A stretch of 64,000 nucleotides of DNA. It comes from an uncultured Candidatus Melainabacteria bacterium (GTDB lineage: Bacteria > Cyanobacteriota > Vampirovibrionia > Gastranaerophilales > Gastranaerophilaceae). The translations under genes were made by a program, and so were the position numbers. Numbering within the stretch: position 1 is the stretch's first letter; each line of letters opens with the position of its first letter. Location: contig CAKVLN010000001.1 in NCBI GenBank assembly GCA_934757275.1, positions 1 through 64,000 of the forward strand, written 5' to 3'. Below are positions 51,651-58,414 of the stretch, piece by piece. The notes below the pieces were generated by a model, which worked only from the letters and a program-made list of their open reading frames with translations, made no database searches and was not told the origin of the DNA.

Positions 51651-52633
51651 TAACCTCCTAATAATCGCATTGCATTAATCTTGCTTTCCCTTGAGTTATG
51701 CGTATATTTGCGTGTGGTGTTAATATTTGCGTGTCCTAATATCTCTTGTATAGTAACAATATCAACACCTAATTCATTTAATCGAGAAGCTGTTGTATGA
51801 CGTAGTTGATGAAATGTTATATGTGGGATTCTTGACTTTATTACGGCTCTACTGAAATTAGAATACACATCTTTGTAAGCACATCTTGTCCTTGGATTAG
51901 TGAATACATATTCGCCAATTCTTGGAATGCTCTTTAATATCTTAATTATTGGTTCACAAAGAGGGACTTCTCTTACAGTATTATTCTTTGTTTCTCTTGC
52001 TATAAGATATTTCTCACCTAAGTTAATATCACCCCATTTTAAACTAAGAAGTTCGTTTTTACGTAATCCCGAGTAAATTGCAGCTTGAACTATCAATCTC
52101 ATGATTGGATTACATTGTTTTAAAAGTTGAATTTCTTCCTCTTTTGATAAGTATCTTTCTGGAGGATTCTTTATTCTTAGGTTTGCAAGTTTCCTGCAAG
52201 GGTTTTTGTCAATTAAATCATTATCTAAGGCTAAGGAAAACACTTTTCTTAGCACATTCAATTCTCTATTGATACTAGAAGCTGATACGCAATCCTTTCG
52301 ACTTGAAATGTATTCTTCTAGATGTTTGAGTTTAATGTCGTTCAAGTTCATACCTTTGACAATTTTGCTAAACTTGTCTATTACATACATACATTCTGTT
52401 GGACGTGTATAGTGTCCTTCTGCATATTTCTTGAAGTCCTCAATGGCATTTTCCCAAGTTGGAACGTATTGTACCATCATATATGGCAACTTCTTTTTAA
52501 GTGCAAGCTTATGTTCCATTTCCTTAGTTGCTACTTCACTTTTAGATAACCCTTTAAAGGTATGACAATGTCTTTCACCTTCATACATAAAGTTATATCC
52601 ATAATATCCATTGGGGTGTTTGAAGACTGACAT
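51647..52633 (-). CDS. int: tyrosine integrase of the element
   Basis: Full-length phage-type integrase, 328 aa: N-terminal AP2-like arm-binding segment (YGYNFMYEGERHCHTFKG), SAM-like core-binding domain (about 60-165), catalytic domain with Arg in YSGLRKNELLSLKWG, HQLRHTTASRL, GHANINTTRKYTH (Tyr at TRKYTH). Six bp after the excisionase, in an operon from the promoter at 53049. It likely inserts the element into tRNA-Gly. Confidence 0.94.
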   Translation of the reverse strand: MSVFKHPNGYYGYNFMYEGERHCHTFKGLSKSEVATKEMEHKLALKKKLPYMMVQYVPTWENAIEDFKKYAEGHYTRPTECMYVIDKFSKIVKGMNLNDIKLKHLEEYISSRKDCVSASSINRELNVLRKVFSLALDNDLIDKNPCRKLANLRIKNPPERYLSKEEEIQLLKQCNPIMRLIVQAAIYSGLRKNELLSLKWGDINLGEKYLIARETKNNTVREVPLCEPIIKILKSIPRIGEYVFTNPRTRCAYKDVYSNFSRAVIKSRIPHITFHQLRHTTASRLNELGVDIVTIQEILGHANINTTRKYTHNSRESKINAMRLLGGY

Positions 52634-52638
52634 AATCG

Positions 52639-52833
52639 CTATGCCTCCATTCCTGCAATTTTAGCTTGGCCGGAAAATAGCCACTTGCATAAAGCATCTT
52701 TATCGAAGAAATACTTTCTTCCATATCTCATGCATACTGATGGTGGAAATACACCATCTTTCGCATTATTCTGCACTGTTCGTTTACACACATTTAATAG
52801 TTGTGCAACTTCTTCTGTTTGAATAATTTCCAT
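52639..52833 (-). CDS. xis: excisionase / MerR-like HTH
   Basis: 64-aa helix-turn-helix protein: TEEVAQLLNVCKRTVQNNAK, then VCMRYGRKYFFDKDALCKWL, the excisionase-family pattern. Adjacent to the integrase and co-transcribed. Confidence 0.85.
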   Translation of the reverse strand: MEIIQTEEVAQLLNVCKRTVQNNAKDGVFPPSVCMRYGRKYFFDKDALCKWLFSGQAKIAGMEA

Positions 52834-53020
52834 AATTAATTTCTTCCTTTCTTTTATTGGTTATAAATAATATTATTAATTATCGAGGATAAAAAGGGCA
52901 AAATTTGCCTTACATCTACGTCATAAACGTAATGACTTTGTTTGCATCTTCTTTGGCGAATGTCGTTAGACAAAGAGGATATTAAGTGTATTTAAATTCG
53001 CCCATACAGAGCTTACTTTC

Positions 53021-53049
53021 AGCATAACACATTAAATTACATTTGTCAA
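53021..53049 (-). promoter_or_regulatory. promoter of the xis-int operon
   Basis: Minus strand: TTGACA (53049-53044), 17-bp spacer, TATGCT (53026-53021). The leader to the xis start is about 180 nt. The 52834-53177 gap also holds two ATAGCGAC repeats (near 53059 and 53099), candidate operators for the repressor. Confidence 0.75.
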
Positions 53050-53125
53050 CACTTTGAATAGCGACAATCTCTATAAAGGCTATCCTCCCCCTCCCTAATA
53101 GCGACTTCCTTTATTGCTTGATACA

Positions 53126-53154
53126 TTGCAAGCCATGCTCTGTTATGGTATATT
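53126..53154 (+). promoter_or_regulatory. promoter of the XRE repressor
   Basis: TTGCAA (53126-53131), 17-bp spacer, TATATT (53149-53154) preceded by TGG. A GCTTG/CAAGC dyad overlaps the -35, which could be an operator. Confidence 0.65.
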
Positions 53155-53177
53155 TACACTAGAAAGGATATATTAGC

Positions 53178-53738
53178 ATGGCAGAAAAGAAGAATACTGG
53201 TAATATGTCAAAAGACGAAGTCACTAAAATCTTGAAGAATATAGGTGATATGATACAGGCTGAAAGAGCAAAAAAGGGTTGGTCTATGGCTCAACTTGCA
53301 GAAAATTCTGGCATTAGTTCCAGTTTGATATCTGACCTTGAAAATAATAAGGGTAAAGTCCCAAATATATTCACCTTAATATCTATCGCTAGAGCTTTAA
53401 ATCTAACTGATGATGAATTTATTAAAGCCTTTTGGGCTCAAACAAAACCAGTTGTACGTCGCAAAACTGAAAGAGATAAAGAAGATGAAGTAAGAACGGC
53501 TCTATTAGAATACGGTATTCCTAGTTCTATTCTTAAAGGTATAATGGATTATATTAATATAATCGTTAAGCTTTCTGATTTGTACGAATCTTGTGATAGA
53601 TATGAGTTGTATAAAACAATTCAAATGCCTCATGGCTCTAATTGTTTATATGAAGAAAAGCAGTATGAATTACTTAAATATTTTGCAGAGTTTGCAGGTT
53701 TTCCACAAGATAGGTTTGATAATAATTGGTGTAAGTAA
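53178..53738 (+). CDS. XRE-family repressor of the element
   Basis: 186-aa CI-like protein: HTH region MIQAERAKKGWSMAQLAENS, GISSSLISDLENNKG; C-terminal half is helical and unrecognised, with no LexA-type peptidase motif. Divergent from xis-int, so it probably controls excision. AAAGGA precedes ATG. Confidence 0.88.
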   Translation: MAEKKNTGNMSKDEVTKILKNIGDMIQAERAKKGWSMAQLAENSGISSSLISDLENNKGKVPNIFTLISIARALNLTDDEFIKAFWAQTKPVVRRKTERDKEDEVRTALLEYGIPSSILKGIMDYINIIVKLSDLYESCDRYELYKTIQMPHGSNCLYEEKQYELLKYFAEFAGFPQDRFDNNWCK

Positions 53739-53753
53739 GTGTAATTAAACTCA

Positions 53754-53775
53754 ATTACATAATGAATTACATAAT
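53754..53775. repeat. putative integrase arm sites, right end
   Basis: ATTACATAAT at 53754-53763 and 53766-53775, the same decamer as at the left end (37910-37929). Confidence 0.55.
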
Positions 53776-53837
53776 GGGATTTCAAAGGATTATAGTTGAG
53801 TTTAAGAAGTTAATAAAATGAAATTAATGAAAACCGC

Positions 53838-53865
53838 TTGACAATATAATTTGAGCATGTATGAT
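53838..53865 (+). promoter_or_regulatory. promoter of tRNA-Gly
   Basis: TTGACA (53838-53843), 16-bp spacer, TATGAT (53860-53865). Supplied by the element, it replaces the resident promoter stranded at 37703. Confidence 0.8.
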
Positions 53866-53878
53866 AATAACATACCGA

Positions 53879-53953
53879 GCGGGGGTAATTCAGTGGTAGA
53901 ATGCCTCCTTGCCAAGGAGGATGTCGCGAGTTCGAGCCTCGTCTCCCGCTCCA
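53879..53953 (+). tRNA. tRNA-Gly (GCC), reconstituted at the right junction
   Basis: Complete cloverleaf with encoded CCA: acceptor GCGGGGG/CTCCCGC (one G-U), anticodon arm CCTCC-TTGCCAA-GGAGG, T-arm GCGAGTTCGAGCCTCGT. A terminator follows. The 5' half and promoter duplicate 37703-37782; the 3' half duplicates 56375-56419. This is the working copy left after integration. Confidence 0.95.
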
Positions 53954-54178
53954 TTTTAAATAAAAAAGCTGGAAGTCCTGAGAAGGGCTTTTTTTATTGC
54001 TAATTTTTGAACGACGAGGCTGAACTCGCTCCATAGAAAAGCTTACGCTTTTCGTCGCTCCCTCTATTTGCTCAAATGAGCCTTGGTGATTATTTTATTA
54101 TTCCACGGAAAACGTGACGTTTAGTCACCTTTTCCTGTTCGCAAACAGACACAGTGAGCCTCTTTTCTAATTCCATAA
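53933..54178. repeat. tRNA-Gly 3' flank repeat, copy A
   Basis: Shares with 56397-56643 the tRNA 3' end, GACGAGGC, CATAGAAAAGCT, CGCTTTTCGTCGCTCCCTCT and CCACGGAAAACGTGACGTTT plus CAGACACAGTGAGCCTC. Several short dyads lie within. Confidence 0.75.
53973..53995 (+). terminator. tRNA-Gly terminator
   Basis: AAGTCC/GGGCTT stem with a T7 run. The same element follows the two tRNA 3' fragments at 56440 and 56660. Confidence 0.8.
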
Positions 54179-54182
54179 AAAA

Positions 54183-54704
54183 CTATTTAAGTAAATTAAT
54201 ACAAAATATAATAAATAATAAAAATAGACCAACTATATATAAAGTATTCATCCAATTCCAACTATTTTTTAAAATTATATTATTGTTTTTATTATATATA
54301 TTAATTTTTCTTTGAATAATAAGTATCGGAAGTATTGATAAAATATTTACATACCAAAAATCATTGTCTACACGAGGAATAATAATTGATAACCAAAATA
54401 TTATAATCATAAAAGATGAATTAAATGTTTTTTTCTCATTAGTTAACCTTTTATTAATTAAAGGAAATAATTCAATACAAGTAAAGAATGCAAATAAAGC
54501 CCTCCATAATGAATGAATATATCTTGAATAAATAATTTTATTTGCTTGCCATTGTTTGTAAAACCAAACGAATTGATAAATTCCAAGTGTAAAAAGAGAC
54601 ATTATAAGTAATTTAATTATAGATAATGATTCATATTGAACATATTGAATTTTTTCTTCATCATACTTTCCAGACATATTAATACAACAGATTTCATCAC
54701 TCAT
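54183..54704 (-). CDS. DUF4234-like membrane protein
   Basis: A 173-aa protein with four to five membrane segments. SLFTLGIYQFVWFYKQWQAN matches the start of the DUF4234 family pattern (helix, short turn, YW/FYK-W). Function unknown. Cargo of the second insertion. The following gap 54705-55040 shows only AT-rich sequence with no clear gene. Confidence 0.6.
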   Translation of the reverse strand: MSDEICCINMSGKYDEEKIQYVQYESLSIIKLLIMSLFTLGIYQFVWFYKQWQANKIIYSRYIHSLWRALFAFFTCIELFPLINKRLTNEKKTFNSSFMIIIFWLSIIIPRVDNDFWYVNILSILPILIIQRKINIYNKNNNIILKNSWNWMNTLYIVGLFLLFIIFCINLLK

Positions 54705-55028
54705 ATAAACTCTCCAATTGTAGATTAATTATATCATATTTTAAAAAAATTTAAAATTTTAATTGATATTTAAAATCAAAATAGATTCTTGATTTAACAA
54801 TTGTTTTAATATATAAACAATATGAAGCAGTTTTAACTTCGGTAAGTTTGTTGCTCCACAAAAGGACAAGAGTTTTAGACTTTTGTCCTATATAATATAA
54901 ATGATATTGATTTCATTTTGCTCACATTTCATTATTGTCATCATCAGTAAATCCTCCACGCTTTTTTTAATAAATTAGATTATATAAATAATTGGAAATT
55001 ATTATCAAAAATAAACAAAATTCTATGG

Positions 55029-55034
55029 TACAAT
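55029..55034 (+). promoter_or_regulatory. extended -10 promoter giving a leaderless mRNA
   Basis: TGGTACAAT, -10 at 55029-55034, ends 6 nt before ATG 55041. Confidence 0.55.
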
Positions 55035-55040
55035 GAATAT

Positions 55041-55475
55041 ATGTATATTACTTTTTTTGACATTGTATTTGTTTTAGTATTTTGTATAATCCTTTTCATC
55101 CCACTTTTTCAGATTTGGATGTTATTTTTTCAAAAACCTTTTTGCCAGAGAAGAAAAATACATCCTCAATATGGTGCGAGATATGGAAAGTTATATGTTA
55201 TTTTATCAGAAATACTATTCTCATCTGGCGGTTTTGGAAAAATTGAATTTTATGAAAACGTAATAATAGTACAACAGATTTGGGGCAAAACAATTTTAGA
55301 CAAAACAAATTTTCAAGAATTGACACCTCTAAAACAAACCAAATTTTTTAATTTGTTTCAAATGTATAGATTAAAAATAATGAAACATACTCCTATTTAT
55401 ATATTATTAAGTAATTATCAGTATAAATTTTTAGAACATCAAATAAACAACTTAACTAAAAATAGAGCATCATAA
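55041..55475 (+). CDS. membrane-anchored hypothetical protein, 144 aa
   Basis: One or two N-terminal membrane helices (about 5-32) then a soluble part with FYENVIIVQQIWGKTILDKT. It resembles in layout the orphan at 20939 (TM plus small soluble domain). No family recognised. Probably leaderless. Confidence 0.55.
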   Translation: MYITFFDIVFVLVFCIILFIPLFQIWMLFFQKPFCQRRKIHPQYGARYGKLYVILSEILFSSGGFGKIEFYENVIIVQQIWGKTILDKTNFQELTPLKQTKFFNLFQMYRLKIMKHTPIYILLSNYQYKFLEHQINNLTKNRAS

Positions 55476-55477
55476 AC

Positions 55478-55831
55478 TTACGCAAATTTCAATTCAATCT
55501 TGTATCCTAAACCATTTAACAATTTTAATGTTGTACTGATTTTAGGTTGTACTTTTCCGTTAAGAATATCTGATAAATTACTTCTATCCATGTCTAATTC
55601 TCTTGCTAAAGTTGAAATAGCTCCACGTCCACGAGCTTTTACAACATGTTGAAGAGAACGAATGAAAGCATTTATATTACCGTCTTTTGCAAATTCTTCC
55701 AAAGATGTTTCAAGATAAATTCTTTGATAATCTTTATCTTGCAATTTTTCATGCATATAATCATCATGACTAGCAGTATTAGCCATAACTTTATCCATAT
55801 CTAAATTAAATTCTTCTGCAAAATCTGTCAT
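55478..55831 (-). CDS. HI1420-type antitoxin (HTH)
   Basis: 117-aa addiction-module antidote: DYQRIYLETSLEEFAKDGNI, then HTH ISTLARELDMDRSNLSDILN and KISTTLKLLNGLGYKIELKF. Overlaps the toxin gene by 4 nt, toxin first. Confidence 0.88.
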   Translation of the reverse strand: MTDFAEEFNLDMDKVMANTASHDDYMHEKLQDKDYQRIYLETSLEEFAKDGNINAFIRSLQHVVKARGRGAISTLARELDMDRSNLSDILNGKVQPKISTTLKLLNGLGYKIELKFA

Positions 55832-56172
55832 TTTGAGTTCCTTTCAATAAAGTCTTTGAAATATTTTTCGGCTTGTTTAATAACTCGTTTTTGGTCACCT
55901 TTATCACTGCCTGCAACAATTATTATTACAACATTTGTAAGATCCTTGTAGTAAACTCTATAACCTTTACCAACAAAAAATCTTAATTCTGATAATAAAC
56001 TGTTTGATAATTTTTTGTGGTCTCCGTATAAACCGTCAATCAAACGTTCTATACGGTTATCAATTATTGATTTTGTTTTGTTATCTAATGAGCTAAACCA
56101 CTCATCATAAGGACAACGCCCGTCAATAGTTTTGTAATATATGATTTGTTTCAAGTGTTTATTTTCAGACAT
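55828..56172 (-). CDS. RelE/Gp49-type toxin (HI1419-like)
   Basis: 114-aa toxin of the phage-derived Gp49-like/RelE superfamily: DGRCPYDEWFSSLDNKTKSI, GLYGDHKKLSNSLLSELRFF, GYRVYYKDLTNVVIIIVAGS, GDKGDQKRVIKQAEKY. Paired with the downstream HTH antitoxin. Confidence 0.88.
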   Translation of the reverse strand: MSENKHLKQIIYYKTIDGRCPYDEWFSSLDNKTKSIIDNRIERLIDGLYGDHKKLSNSLLSELRFFVGKGYRVYYKDLTNVVIIIVAGSDKGDQKRVIKQAEKYFKDFIERNSK

Positions 56173-56374
56173 AAAATATTACCTATTTGCATTGTAGGGT
56201 ATAACCTACAAAAAGTCAATCTATCAAATAAGGTATTTTACAAAATTTTATGTAATATTTATGGACTGTTATGTAATTTTATGTAGTTTTTTTGAGTTTT
56301 ACCAAGGTTGCAAAAGTGCTTCAAATGCAAGTATAGTGTAAAACTATGGTATTCAATAGTAGCGTTGCCTTATG

Positions 56375-56419
56375 TTGCCAAGGAGGATGTCGCGAGTTCG
56401 AGCCTCGTCTCCCGCTCCA
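56375..56419 (+). pseudogene. tRNA-Gly 3' fragment (right attachment junction)
   Basis: From TTGCCAAGGAGG to the CCA end, identical to the 3' part of the tRNA at 53879. No 5' half precedes it (sequence before is CTTATG). Confidence 0.85.
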
Positions 56420-56621
56420 TTTTAATTAAAGAAATCGGAAGTCCTATTAAGGGGACTTTTTTTATTGCAAATTTATCAAAGACGAGGCGGAACTCACAAC
56501 ATAGAAAAGCTGACGCTTTTCGTCGCTCCCTCTATTTGCTCTTGATAAATTCAAAGAATATTTTTTACTCCACGGAAAACGTGACGTTTAGTCACCTTTT
56601 CCTGCTCGCAAACAGACACAG

Positions 56622-56685
56622 TGAGCCTCGTCTCCCGCTCCATTTTAAATAAAAAAGTTGGAAGTCCTGTAGAAGGGCTTTTTTG
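56622..56685 (+). repeat. third tRNA-Gly 3' end plus terminator
   Basis: GAGCCTCGTCTCCCGCTCCA followed by TTTTAAATAAAAAAG(T)TGGAAGTCCTG and a T-run; more similar to the 53933 copy than to the 56397 copy, implying at least two rounds of insertion or duplication. The rest of 56173-57028 holds the copy B flank repeat, and a 48-codon frame at 56768-56911 with no recognised product. Confidence 0.7.
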
Positions 56686-56940
56686 TTGCCAATTTTTTGG
56701 AGTATATTGAGCATTAAACCTCCCTAGTTAGGGAGGTCGCAGTTGTACGAACGCTAGTGAGTTACAAATGCGGGTGGGTATTGATAAAAAAGTTATTGTT
56801 AAACCTAAAGCCCAATCTGGCACTAAAAGAGAATATAAAATCAATGTCGTGTTCAATGAAATTGTTGAACATGGATTATGCCTACGACTTATACCCAGCT
56901 GCTCAAAAATATAAAAATCCTGTTTAAATACTTACAAACA

Positions 56941-56969
56941 TTCACTTTTAAAAATTTTTCGTGTATACT
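56941..56969 (+). promoter_or_regulatory. promoter of the symporter gene
   Basis: TTCACT (56941-56946), 17-bp spacer, TATACT (56964-56969); leader about 50 nt. Confidence 0.5.
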
Positions 56970-57028
56970 TTAATATTAAAGGGCGGGTTGGAAGTTTTTC
57001 GTCCGCAAAACAGAAAAAGGAAAAGATT

Positions 57029-58366
57029 TTGAAACAATCACGATTAACAATAGCGATTTTTGTAGCACTATTTTTAGGAGTCCTTGTTGGCTGGGCATTT
57101 CCTGCATTTGCAGTAAAGCTTCACGTTTTGGCAGAGATTTTTCTTCGTATGATTAAAATGATCATTGCCCCTCTGCTTTTTGCAACTCTTGTGGTTGGAA
57201 TTGCAGGACACGGAGATGTTAAAAGTCTTGGAAGGCTTGGAATTAAGACAATCGCATACTTTGAAGTTGTTACAACTCTTGCATTATTTATTGGTCTTGG
57301 TTTTGCCAACCTTTTCAAACCAGGAATTGGAATGGGGCATATTGCATCTGACCAAACTGGTTTAAATCGAATTGTGCAAATGGCGTCTACAACTCATCAC
57401 AATTCGTTTGGCGAACTTCTTTTGAGCCTTTGTCCAACCAGTATTTTTCAAGCGATGGCAGACGGCAATTTATTGCAAATTGTTGTGTTTTGTATATTTT
57501 TTGCGCTTGCTATTTGCGCAGTTGGCAAAAAAGCGCAACCAGTCGTTGATATACTTAATTCTGTAGCTTCTGTAATGTTTAAATTTACAGAATATGTAAT
57601 GCTCTTTGCACCAATGGGTATTTTCGGTGCAATCGCTTATACAGTAGGTTCCAATGGAATTGCAATATTATTTAATTATGGAAAAATAATTTTGTCTTTA
57701 TACACTGCGCTTGCAGTTTTTGTTACGGTTGTATTAATTATTGCTTGTAAAATTGTTAAAATTTCTGTAAGAGGGCTAATTAAGGCTATTCAAGAACCTG
57801 CACTTTTAACTTTTACAACTGCAAGTTCGGAGGCAGCTTTGCCAAAGGCGATGACAATTATGGAAAAGTTTGGTGTACCAAAATCTATCGTAGGTTTTGT
57901 TATGCCGACGGGTTACACCTTCAACCTTGATGGCTCAACTTTGTATTTAGCAATGGCAGTACTATTTTCAACCCAATTGGTCGGAATTGATATGACAATT
58001 GAGCAGCAATTAGTTGTAATGTTTGCTTTAATGCTTACTAGTAAAGGCGTTGCAGGAGTTCCACGAGCATCGATAATTGTTCTTGCAGGAACTTTAACAA
58101 GTTTCAATATCCCTATCGTTGGTGTAGCAGTATTGTTGGGTATTGACCAGATTCTTGATATGGGAAGAACAGCTGTTAACCTTATTGGTAATTGTGTTGC
58201 AACAGTGGTTATTGCAAGATGGGAAAACGCATTTGACTACAACAAGATGGCAGATTTTATAAAGATGAAAAATCTAAAAACCAATACGCTTACAAAAATT
58301 AAGCATGATGTAAGTTTCCAAAAAGATTTTGTTGGTGACAAGTCAGAAATTGAAATTAAAGCATAG
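57029..58366 (+). CDS. dicarboxylate/amino acid:cation symporter
   Basis: DAACS-family sodium- or proton-coupled carrier for glutamate, aspartate or C4-dicarboxylates; 445 aa, eight helices plus two hairpins. Signature parts: serine-rich TTASSEAALPKAM of HP1, TGYTFNLDGSTLYLAMAVLF of TM7 and KGVAGVPRASIIVLAGTL of HP2. Starts at TTG 57029 with AAAAGGAAAA 6-8 nt upstream. Precedes ileS by 48 bp. Confidence 0.93.
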   Translation: MKQSRLTIAIFVALFLGVLVGWAFPAFAVKLHVLAEIFLRMIKMIIAPLLFATLVVGIAGHGDVKSLGRLGIKTIAYFEVVTTLALFIGLGFANLFKPGIGMGHIASDQTGLNRIVQMASTTHHNSFGELLLSLCPTSIFQAMADGNLLQIVVFCIFFALAICAVGKKAQPVVDILNSVASVMFKFTEYVMLFAPMGIFGAIAYTVGSNGIAILFNYGKIILSLYTALAVFVTVVLIIACKIVKISVRGLIKAIQEPALLTFTTASSEAALPKAMTIMEKFGVPKSIVGFVMPTGYTFNLDGSTLYLAMAVLFSTQLVGIDMTIEQQLVVMFALMLTSKGVAGVPRASIIVLAGTLTSFNIPIVGVAVLLGIDQILDMGRTAVNLIGNCVATVVIARWENAFDYNKMADFIKMKNLKTNTLTKIKHDVSFQKDFVGDKSEIEIKA

Positions 58367-58414
58367 AAGGTTGCAACAAGATAAAGAGTTCAGATGAAAC
58401 ATGAGGTATAAAAT

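Larger units (their letters stand above)
37783..53910. mobile_element. integrative element inserted in tRNA-Gly anticodon
   Basis: About 16 kb between the tRNA 5' half at 37744 and the rebuilt tRNA-Gly at 53879. Integrase, excisionase and repressor lie at the right end; a HigBA pair at the left; phage-type small genes, RiPP operon, Abi gene, TPR and Rep-like genes between. No capsid, tail or conjugation genes are visible, so it is best described as an integrative/mobilisable element or phage satellite. Confidence 0.8.
53910..56374. mobile_element. second insertion between tRNA-Gly copies
   Basis: Bounded by the complete tRNA-Gly and a separate tRNA-Gly 3' fragment at 56375. Carries a toxin-antitoxin pair and two membrane proteins, no integrase. 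Degenerate inverted arm-like sites TTTATGTAAT, GTTATGTAAT lie just inside the right junction (56249-56278), so it was probably moved by the neighbouring element's integrase. Confidence 0.55.

Noticed and set aside
39209..53738. Complete prophage or filamentous phage
   Set aside because: No capsid, terminase, Zot-like or tail genes; the 36-aa membrane peptide alone is not evidence of a coat protein.
56308..56652. 114-aa frame
   Set aside because: It runs through tRNA-Gly 3' fragments and terminator repeats, so it is not coding.
58367..58414. T-box leader before ileS
   Set aside because: The gap to the symporter gene is only 48 bp and contains no T-box features.
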